Below are positions 1-4,747 of a DNA stretch of 6,132 nucleotides, piece by piece; the stretch's first letter is position 1, and each line of letters starts with the position of its first letter. The notes below the pieces were generated by a model. It was not told where the DNA came from. It saw nothing but the letters and a program-made list of their open reading frames with translations, and ran no database searches. The stretch spans positions 1 to 6,132 of the forward strand of contig CALHBW010000394.1 of the NCBI GenBank assembly GCA_937930625.1, in the 5' to 3' direction. The stretch comes from an uncultured Saprospiraceae bacterium. GTDB taxonomy: Bacteria; Bacteroidota; Bacteroidia; Chitinophagales; Saprospiraceae. A program made the position numbers and the translations under genes.

Positions 1-290
1 GACTTACATTCGACGAGCAAATAAGGCTTCGTATCTTCATCAAAAATGAGAATATCACAGCGTTTGCGGCGCGTATTGACCGTAAATAATCGCTCTACCT
101 GAATCCTGTTTTTAGAATAGCCTTTTTCGCGGATTAAATATTCCAATACCAACTGACGCACCAATTCTTCCGGCTGCAATACGAGGTATTTCTTGCGTAT
201 AGGGTCGAAGATATAGTGTCTGTCTCCTTCCTTTTTTATGTTTAGAAATTCTTTGTATTCGGAAAAATCAATATTTAGTTCATAGTTCAT
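1..290 (-). CDS. HsdR_N-type PD-(D/E)xK domain protein, 3' end outside the window
   Basis: The first 96 codons are present; the rest lies beyond base 1. The protein begins MNYELNIDFSEYKEF, continues with IFDPIRKKYLVLQPEELVRQ (about 27-46), and reaches RCDILIF (77-83) and LLVECK (91-96). This is the pattern of the small stand-alone 'type I restriction enzyme R protein N-terminal' family that is common in Bacteroidota. Asp79, Glu94 and Lys96 fit a PD-(D/E)xK nuclease core (D-x14-E-x-K). The family is known as a lone domain, not as part of an HsdRMS operon, and its biological role is unsettled; no restriction partner is visible here. The start at 290 is chosen because family members begin shortly before this block. 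In-frame ATGs at 311 and 344 would only add residues encoded by the repeat array and its spacer, up to an in-frame stop at 351-353. The first five codons (MNYEL) are themselves array sequence. Confidence 0.85.
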   Translation of the reverse strand, partial: MNYELNIDFSEYKEFLNIKKEGDRHYIFDPIRKKYLVLQPEELVRQLVLEYLIREKGYSKNRIQVERLFTVNTRRKRCDILIFDEDTKPYLLVECK

Positions 291-390
291 GGTTCGTAGT
301 TCATAGTTCATAGTTTTTTCGTTACACGAAAAAGAAAGACTCATCGTTGACTATGAACTATGAACCATCAACTATGAACTCTCAACTATA
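274..390. repeat. Inverted heptamer array between the amidase and HsdR_N genes
   Basis: Five or six tandem heptamers on the left (281-315, consensus CATAGTT, with variants CATGGTT and CGTAGTT and a decayed TTTAGTT at 274-280) face six heptamers of the same sequence in opposite orientation on the right (349-390, consensus AACTATG, with variants AACCATC, AACTCTC and AACTATA). The spacer 316-348 has T-rich and A-rich flanks that themselves pair (315-322 with 326-333). The right arm contains the amidase stop codon (386-388) and the left arm contains the HsdR_N start codon (288-290). Single-strand DNA or RNA could fold into a long imperfect hairpin. There is no T-run after the stem in either direction, so it is not a standard intrinsic terminator. 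Confidence 0.9.
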
Positions 391-1489
391 CTACCTGCAC
401 ATAACTGCCATGCGCCCATTCGCCTTCATCAATTTTGACCCATACGCCATCTTCGTCGAGGATGCTTACGATGTCGCCTTTGGTGAGGCGTTTGATTTTA
501 TCGAAATTCGTACCCGGACCTCTGCGTACTGCGAGGCGGTCGGTGGTGACATAGCCGCGTTTGCTTTCCTGAAATTTGATGTATTTGCCATGTACCCAAC
601 GCTCGCCGCCCGAAAGTTTGACCCAGTTGCCTTGTGTGCTGACGACTTGTACCGTTGCGCCATCATTTAAGCTATCTACTTTGGGATAGTGCGAACCCGG
701 TCCGCTACGCACATTGAGGTCGCTGCCATCGACATCTACCGTTGCGATTTTATTGCTGAATTTCATGCTCACATAATCGCTGTGAATCCAACGGTCAGCT
801 CCGATTCTGAACCAATCGCCGAGGCGGTCATATATGTTAACTTGCTGATTCATAGGGAGTTTCTCAACAATTGGATAGGAAGATCCATTGCCTGCACGGA
901 CATTGAGGTCGCTTACATTGACCACTGCTTGTTTGACAGGATCAGCAACCGGCAGATTGGCACCCTCGTTGACATCACGACGAAATGCCTGCCACGCTTC
1001 CTCGTCAATCATCATTCGCGGACAGTCTTTTCCGGTAATATCGTAGTGCCGATACAATTGAAATATGGTAAAATTATATTTATTAAGTAGCCGTTGTACT
1101 AACTCAACCGTATTGCGATAGGTCGTGTTCCACTCACCGTCTTCATTGACGCACATTTCCACTCCAATCAAAAAATAATTTGGATTTCTATCACCTTCGG
1201 CAATGCTCAAACCAATGGGTTTGTACTCGCGCGCACCTACGTGAAATGCCACCTCATTTTCGGGCAAACACTGAAGTACCGTTGCTTCATCTACAATGTA
1301 ATGCGCTGATGCAAAGCGACTTGTGGAATTAAAATAATTTCGGTTTGCCCATGAATTTGACCCCTGCATGGTATTGGCAGTCCAATGTACCACAATACCT
1401 TTCATGTCGTAAATCGTATAACGTTCAGGGTTTCGCAGGAACGGACGATTTCTCCTGCTGGTCAACAAACCGTTTTTGACTGATAACAT
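386..1489 (-). CDS. N-acetylmuramoyl-L-alanine amidase (Amidase_2) with three SH3b domains
   Basis: The 367-residue protein should cleave the amide bond between N-acetylmuramic acid and L-alanine in peptidoglycan. The Amidase_2 (PGRP/T7 lysozyme-like) domain spans about residues 12-172. Its signatures are GIVVHWTAN (31-39), SAHYIVDE (61-68), VAFHVG (80-85), IGVEMCVNEDG (108-118) and RHYDITGKDCP (147-157). Zinc ligands are predicted as His35, His148 and Cys156; the spacing of His148, Lys154 and Cys156 equals that of H122, K128 and C130 in T7 lysozyme. Three bacterial SH3 repeats follow at about 188-242, 250-305 and 311-367, with LNVRAG, LNVRSGPG and LAVRRGPG motifs; they probably bind the cell wall. 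There is no signal peptide, and a TAA three codons before the ATG rules out a longer start. The layout resembles phage endolysins and Gram-positive amidases more than exported Bacteroidota autolysins. No phage genes are nearby. The stop codon lies inside the repeat array. Confidence 0.93.
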   Translation of the reverse strand: MLSVKNGLLTSRRNRPFLRNPERYTIYDMKGIVVHWTANTMQGSNSWANRNYFNSTSRFASAHYIVDEATVLQCLPENEVAFHVGAREYKPIGLSIAEGDRNPNYFLIGVEMCVNEDGEWNTTYRNTVELVQRLLNKYNFTIFQLYRHYDITGKDCPRMMIDEEAWQAFRRDVNEGANLPVADPVKQAVVNVSDLNVRAGNGSSYPIVEKLPMNQQVNIYDRLGDWFRIGADRWIHSDYVSMKFSNKIATVDVDGSDLNVRSGPGSHYPKVDSLNDGATVQVVSTQGNWVKLSGGERWVHGKYIKFQESKRGYVTTDRLAVRRGPGTNFDKIKRLTKGDIVSILDEDGVWVKIDEGEWAHGSYVQVV

Positions 1490-1491
1490 TT

Positions 1492-1615
1492 GTAATGCTT
1501 AAATGCTTGAATGATGAAATGTAATAATGATGAGTTGATGAATTGACGAGTTGATGAGTTGACGTTTTTTTTTCGACAACTCATCAACTCGTCAATTCAA
1601 TAACTCGTCAACTCG
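1492..1615. repeat. Octamer array with perfect 23-bp inverted repeat between the lipoprotein and amidase genes
   Basis: From 1492 the units run GTAATGCT, TAAATGCT and TGAATGAT, then a less regular stretch, then four octamers at 1531-1562 (TGAGTTGA, TGAATTGA, CGAGTTGA, TGAGTTGA). After a spacer with nine T's (1565-1573), five octamers follow in the opposite orientation (1576-1615, consensus TCAACTCG). Bases 1539-1561 and 1577-1599 are exact reverse complements, 23 bp, with a 15-base spacer in which further CG pairs can form around the T-run. The last unit (1608-1615) is also the end of the lipoprotein gene: its first three bases are the TGA stop read on the minus strand. Because the T-run sits in the loop and not after the stem, this is not a classical terminator. 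Confidence 0.93.
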
Positions 1616-2267
1616 TATAAGACGAATGAATAATAGCGGTAAGATACCACTTTTTTTCATATTGAGTAAATACAAATCGCAAAGCCCGCCAATCGAAACC
1701 CTTCATTTGAGGGTCGATATTCGGGATGTAATATTCTACGTTGAGGGCATTGGGGTACATTTTTTCGATGGTGTTATAGATGTTGCCGTATTGTTTGAAT
1801 TGATTATGTGTGATTTTTGATTGTTCCAAAAAATCAACATCATAAATAAATTCGCGATAATACTGTGGCACAGTACGACGAATGGGCGAACCACTGCCAT
1901 CGTATGTCCCCCAAACATAAATTTTAGTGGTATCAATACTTATAAGGTCTTCTTTTTTGAACACAAGGTTGTCAGCATTGACATCGGCATAAGGCGAAAA
2001 ACGGATGCCTTCCTTTGGGTGTGCATGTGTAGCGAGCGTGCGCCAATCCCCGTTTTTGAGTATCAATGCGATATTACGCGCTTTGTTTTTGATGAGCGTG
2101 GAATCGGGTTGCGAGTTGCGGGTTTCGAGTTCGATGCTTTCTATTTTTGGGCGTGTTTCGGTGTTTGGAGCATCCTTATTTGAACTGCCACCACAAGCTG
2201 ATAATAAGTTGATTAGCAAGAAACTAATCAACAAGTAGGTGTTTGTAAAATATTGAAAATTTATCAA
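1608..2267 (-). CDS. Conserved lipoprotein of unknown function
   Basis: The 219-residue protein has a hydrophobic signal segment (YLLISFLLINLL, 11-22) ending in a lipobox LSAC with the lipidated cysteine at 25, then a flexible polar linker (26-60). The mature part carries blocks typical of a conserved globular domain: NGDWRTLATHAHPKEG (72-87), IRFSPYADV (88-96), VWGTYDGSGSPI (118-129), YYREFIYDVDF (136-146), FDWRALRFVF (191-200) and KWYLTAIIHSSY (206-217). I recall this block order from unnamed secreted proteins of several phyla; no function can be given. The start is TTG: no in-frame ATG occurs between the upstream stop (2292-2294) and residue 170. The first residues carry no Lys or Arg, which is unusual for a signal peptide. 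The TTG lies in the first unit of the adjacent repeat array and the stop lies in another array. Outer-membrane or periplasmic membrane anchoring is inferred. Confidence 0.85.
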   Translation of the reverse strand: MINFQYFTNTYLLISFLLINLLSACGGSSNKDAPNTETRPKIESIELETRNSQPDSTLIKNKARNIALILKNGDWRTLATHAHPKEGIRFSPYADVNADNLVFKKEDLISIDTTKIYVWGTYDGSGSPIRRTVPQYYREFIYDVDFLEQSKITHNQFKQYGNIYNTIEKMYPNALNVEYYIPNIDPQMKGFDWRALRFVFTQYEKKWYLTAIIHSSYTS

Positions 2268-2389
2268 TGGATAATGGATAATGATTAATGATTAACTAAT
2301 AACGAATCAACCAATCAACTAATAACGAATCAACGAATAACGAATCAACTAATAACGAATCAACCAATCAACGAATAACGAATCAACGA
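2263..2389. repeat. Seventeen-unit 7/8-mer tandem array between the channel and lipoprotein genes
   Basis: The stretch divides without gaps into 17 units. The left end has ATCAATGG, ATAATGG, ATAATGA, TTAATGA and TTAACTA. From 2299 it becomes a mixture of 7-mers ATAACGA and 8-mers ATCAACNA, where N is C, T or G. Five units at 2306-2343 are partly repeated at 2359-2389, suggesting growth by block duplication. The left end overlaps the first codon or two of the lipoprotein gene; the right end stops ten bases before the channel stop codon at 2399-2401. Unlike the two arrays at 274-390 and 1492-1615 it has no clear inverted half and no long T-run. Confidence 0.93.
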
Positions 2390-2398
2390 CAATCCAAT

Positions 2399-3178
2399 CT
2401 ACGATTTTTCTGCTAATGTGCGTTGTAATTGGTCAATTTTTTCTTGTAAAACATCAATTTTCTGTTCGAGGACGGCATTATTATCAATCGTCATTTCATC
2501 TACGAAAATGGCATTGGCAAGCGACATTCCAAAGATGCCACCAAAAAGTACGATAATGACAAAATAAATACGAATCCCGGCAATATTGATTCCTGAATGT
2601 GTGGGGTCGCTTTTTTCGACCTGCTCGACTATGTCATTCCAACCTTCTACGGTAAACATTTGGAAGATGGTATAAGAGGCGGTGATAGGTGTTTCGAAGA
2701 GTTCGGGGACGTCTTCGCCGAATAATTGACAAGAGATAACAGAGAGCAGCAAATTGAGAAATGCCAATGCAATCAAGACAAAAACCGAGGCTTTGAATGC
2801 TCTACCCAAACCCACTAAAATGTGTTTCATATTGGGGATAAACCACAGAAACTTAACGAGGCGAACAAGACGCAAAAGCCTGAATATAAGTAAAATAGAG
2901 GTATTGGGAATGGGTAAAAATGCCGATAATAAAGCCGGAAGACTTCCCACGACTAATGCAAAATCAAAGCGATTCCAGTTGTCTTGAAAGTAGGCTTTTC
3001 TGCCATAAGTAGAGATTTTTACAATAGCTTCAATGAGGAAGAAGAAAATAAAAAAATCGTCGATGAGCTTAAGGCTGACATCCTCACGCCAACCCGGAAA
3101 TGACATCCAAAAAATCACAACGGCATTGGCAATAATCGCCAATAACACAATTTTTTCTGATAAAAATATTCTTTTCAT
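2399..3178 (-). CDS. Voltage-gated cation channel subunit, NaChBac family, calcium-channel-like filter
   Basis: The 259-residue protein is a single six-helix channel subunit expected to assemble as a tetramer in the inner membrane. Helices: S1 about 9-27, S2 39-57, S3 71-89, S4 94-113, S5 130-150, pore loop 165-185, S6 202-226. S4 carries Arg100, Arg103, Arg106 and Lys109 at every third position, the voltage-sensor pattern; Glu50 in S2 and Asp72 in S3 (NRFDF) are the usual counter-charges. The selectivity filter is TVEGWND (176-182). NaChBac has TLESWAS and is sodium selective; the glycine after Glu and the Asp after Trp instead recall TMEGWTD of domain I in animal CaV channels, so calcium permeation is possible. 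The tail from about 234 (VLEQKIDVLQEKIDQLQRTL) is a heptad coiled coil, as in NaChBac, for tetramer assembly. A TAA directly before the ATG fixes the start. No ribosome-binding site is seen. Confidence 0.95.
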   Translation of the reverse strand: MKRIFLSEKIVLLAIIANAVVIFWMSFPGWREDVSLKLIDDFFIFFFLIEAIVKISTYGRKAYFQDNWNRFDFALVVGSLPALLSAFLPIPNTSILLIFRLLRLVRLVKFLWFIPNMKHILVGLGRAFKASVFVLIALAFLNLLLSVISCQLFGEDVPELFETPITASYTIFQMFTVEGWNDIVEQVEKSDPTHSGINIAGIRIYFVIIVLFGGIFGMSLANAIFVDEMTIDNNAVLEQKIDVLQEKIDQLQRTLAEKS

Positions 3179-3188
3179 TTACTAATTT

Positions 3189-3300
3189 TGAATGAGTGAA
3201 TGAGTGAATTTTCAATGCGATAATGCTGAAATGCGTCAATGCTACAATGTTTTTGAATGAGTGAATTTTTTATTTTCATTGCAATTTTCATTTTCATTAC
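3189..3300. repeat. Octamer array in the leader of the channel gene
   Basis: Ten units in register run from 3189 to 3269: TGAATGAG twice, TGAATTTT, then CAATGCGA, TAATGCTG, AAATGCGT, CAATGCTA, CAATGTTT, a 9-base TTGAATGAG and TGAATTTT. The core NAATGNNN keeps its phase throughout. After a T-run the motif appears in the opposite orientation (ATTTTCATT and TTTTCATT, 3272-3300), so there is a weak inverted layout. The array starts ten bases before the channel ATG on the minus strand and therefore probably lies in its 5' untranslated leader. Confidence 0.85.
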
Positions 3301-3562
3301 TATTTTTCACGAGGCGAAATTTAAGATAATACCAGCATAAAAATGGTATGGCAAGCATAATTTTATGAGATTTTTTCGTTCTGCCCTTGCATCATATTTA
3401 AATTTATCGTAAATTTATAATCGTTAAATAATCAAAAATAAAATCCGTGTAAGAGACATTCTGAAAAACAGCGAACTTAAATTTGAGAAATTCCAAATAC
3501 AAATTTCAAAAAAATAGTGCATAACTTCAAATTGAAATTTGCTATTTCGACGCTCAAAAATC

Positions 3563-3582
3563 ACAAGTTGTCCGCAACTTGT
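3563..3582. repeat. Perfect 8-bp palindrome with TCCG loop (REP-like hairpin)
   Basis: ACAAGTTG and CAACTTGT pair perfectly across the tetraloop TCCG (CGGA on the other strand). Read on the minus strand, the stem is followed two bases later by five T's, so it could act as a weak terminator or attenuator in that direction. No minus-strand gene ends just upstream, so a dispersed REP-like element or a regulatory site is at least as likely. Confidence 0.55.
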
Positions 3583-3700
3583 AATGCTATCTGTTTTTCT
3601 CATAATTGAACAACCAACAACAGTAACATTCCCGTGTAGGTTTATTGCTGTACATCCTCAGTAAAACCCGGACTCCGATTGCCAGTGGTCAGCAAATGGT

Positions 3701-3728
3701 TTGGGTATATTTATTAACCAAAACTTTG
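3701..3728 (+). promoter_or_regulatory. Candidate Bacteroidota promoter for the secreted protein gene
   Basis: A TTG at 3701-3703 is followed after 17 bases by AAACTTTG at 3721-3728, which matches the TTTG half of the Bacteroidota -7 consensus TAnnTTTG but lacks its TA. Transcription would begin about 3733-3738, which would give almost no leader before the ATG at 3739. The match is partial and the short leader is a warning sign. Confidence 0.25.
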
Positions 3729-3738
3729 TATCATCATT

Positions 3739-4203
3739 ATGAGAACCTGTATGACAGCACTTATGCTGCTGTGTTGTGTATGCATTCATGCACAAAACAC
3801 CAGAAGTATGAGTATGAGTTATCAATCAGTAGTTCAACAACTCGGCACTGAGCTACAAAACAACTCACAAGACAATGAGTTTCAACGCGGTATCCGCTTC
3901 CGGGTCACCGTACATCCAAACAACGAAATTGAGATAGAGCAGACTTGGCTGCAAAATAATGGCACACAAGACCAAATGGTCTTGAGTTTCCATCCGCGCG
4001 ATATTATCGACGTGGATAAAAAGTATCATAAAGATGCTATAGGACTTGCCATTCGATGCAGAGAAAATACCGTTGCCAATTATTGGCTCAATCAATGGTA
4101 TTTGAATAATTCTGTCTATATTCAGTGTCTTAAAGACGATATAGAAGCCGTTGCTCGTATCGAAAAAACACTTTTACAATTAAGGGAACTGTCGACTAGA
4201 TAA
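3739..4203 (+). CDS. Small secreted protein of unknown function
   Basis: The protein has 154 residues. A signal peptide is likely: MRTCMTALMLLCCVCIHA followed by QN, with cleavage after Ala18 (peptidase I type), so the mature protein is about 136 residues in the periplasm or outside. An in-frame TAA at 3715-3717 fixes the start region. The mature part begins with a polar, Gln/Asn-rich segment (19-50), then alternating strand-like stretches: IRFRVTVHP (52-60), NEIEIEQTWL (62-71), MVLSFHPRDIIDVD (80-93), AIGLAIRC (100-107) and VYIQCL (126-131). It ends in a helix-like stretch (DIEAVARIEKTLLQLREL, 134-151). Several strands followed by a final amphipathic helix would suit a PH-like fold, but this is inference from pattern alone. 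Cys107 and Cys130 could form a disulfide. I do not recognise a named family. It stands alone as a single-gene transcript, with a terminator 50 bases after the stop. Confidence 0.75.
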   Translation: MRTCMTALMLLCCVCIHAQNTRSMSMSYQSVVQQLGTELQNNSQDNEFQRGIRFRVTVHPNNEIEIEQTWLQNNGTQDQMVLSFHPRDIIDVDKKYHKDAIGLAIRCRENTVANYWLNQWYLNNSVYIQCLKDDIEAVARIEKTLLQLRELSTR

Positions 4204-4252
4204 TTTTTTTGTCTGAAAACCATTCCTAATTTCCTCCAATACACAGAAAATC

Positions 4253-4285
4253 AAAATGCCTTCACGCTTGTGAGGGCATTTTTTA
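4253..4285 (+). terminator. Intrinsic terminator after the small secreted protein
   Basis: A 13-bp stem (4253-4265 with 4270-4282) with one G-T wobble closes on the loop GCTT and continues into a run of six T's (4279-4284). The A-run at the foot of the left arm makes it possibly functional in both directions, though no minus-strand gene ends here. Confidence 0.93.
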
Positions 4286-4747
4286 TTGTGCAAAGTTTAT
4301 GTGCTACCTTTCAACTTTTCAGCAAAAAACTGTCACACAGAAGATGAGCTTTTTTACCCTGAGAGTGACCAATAATTTTTAAGTAATTCCAAGTTGCAAA
4401 CAAGCCAATTATAAGCAAAACTTATCTATTTCTATTTATGGCATTGATTGTTTATAATAGTCAGGGCGTGAAATACGTATAAAAATTGCCATTTTCTACT
4501 ATCAAACTATCGGCTAAATTACACTCATTCATATCTATTCTATTTTCCATGCCAGCCTAAAAATCCCTGTCACACTTCTTACGGAAAATATCCTATCCAT
4601 ACGCAACATTCTCCCGTTAAACCGTGCATGTAGTTATAAAACTACACGAAACATCATCTTTTTAAAACATTTTTTTCGCGCTTTTAATCAGGGGACGCTG
4701 TGACGCTAATCCAATACTTCGCACTGCATCCTTTAAAAAAATTATCT
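4286..4747. other. Intergenic region of about 460 bases, no gene seen
   Basis: This AT-rich DNA lies between the terminator and the T9SS-exported protein. I see no coding frame of useful length, no tRNA-like fold, no tandem octamer array and no good TAnnTTTG promoter. A small inverted repeat at 4629-4646 and T-rich stretches around 4657-4684 are its only distinct marks. The promoter of the downstream gene must lie here but cannot be placed. Confidence 0.55.
4629..4646. promoter_or_regulatory. 7-bp inverted repeat, possible operator or leader hairpin
   Basis: TGTAGTT and AACTACA are exact reverse complements around ATAA, about 100 bases before the ATG at 4748. It could be a binding site for a dimeric regulator or a small hairpin in the leader. 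Short inverted repeats arise often by chance in such DNA, so the regulatory role is only a suggestion. Confidence 0.3.

Larger units (their letters stand above)
3179..3738. other. Divergent intergenic region, 560 bases, no gene
   Basis: This AT-rich stretch separates the minus-strand channel gene from the plus-strand secreted protein and should hold both promoters. Apart from the octamer array and the palindrome listed separately, it has two overlapping small inverted repeats: 3329-3334 with 3344-3349, and 3336-3342 with 3361-3367, which cannot form together. On the minus strand, 3440-3433 reads TATTTTTG, matching the Bacteroidota -7 element TAnnTTTG, but no clear -33 TTG is found at the right spacing, so I do not call it as a promoter. 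I found no convincing coding frame or RNA gene. Confidence 0.6.

Noticed and set aside
347..670. Open frame of 107 codons on the plus strand beginning inside the heptamer array
   Set aside because: Its ATG is an array unit and the remainder is antisense to the amidase third SH3b domain.
689..1090. Open frame of 133 codons on the plus strand
   Set aside because: It lies opposite the SH3b and amidase coding region, whose protein motifs are unmistakable; its translation shows no domain or sensible composition.
1..1489. Restriction-modification or phage lysis island
   Set aside because: The HsdR_N-type domain is a common stand-alone protein in Bacteroidota, and no methylase, specificity subunit, holin or other phage gene is visible.
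1539..1599. Intrinsic terminator
   Set aside because: The stem is strong but the T-run is in the loop; neither strand has a T-run directly after the stem.
1821..2183. Open frame of 120 codons on the plus strand, with further overlapping ones nearby
   Set aside because: These oppose the lipoprotein gene and read as shadow sequence rich in Phe, Ile and Cys without domain structure.
2263..2389. Possible CRISPR array
   Set aside because: Units are only 7-8 bases, abut directly and vary internally; there are no spacers, no 25-40 base repeats and no cas genes.
3645..3851. 68-codon frame overlapping the start of the small secreted protein
   Set aside because: It is out of frame with the secreted protein, which has a signal peptide and a fixed start, and its translation shows no features.
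4700..4747. GTG start at 4700 for the T9SS protein, adding 16 residues
   Set aside because: The ATG at 4748 gives a textbook signal peptide with Lys-Lys after Met; the longer form would place an unneeded segment before it.
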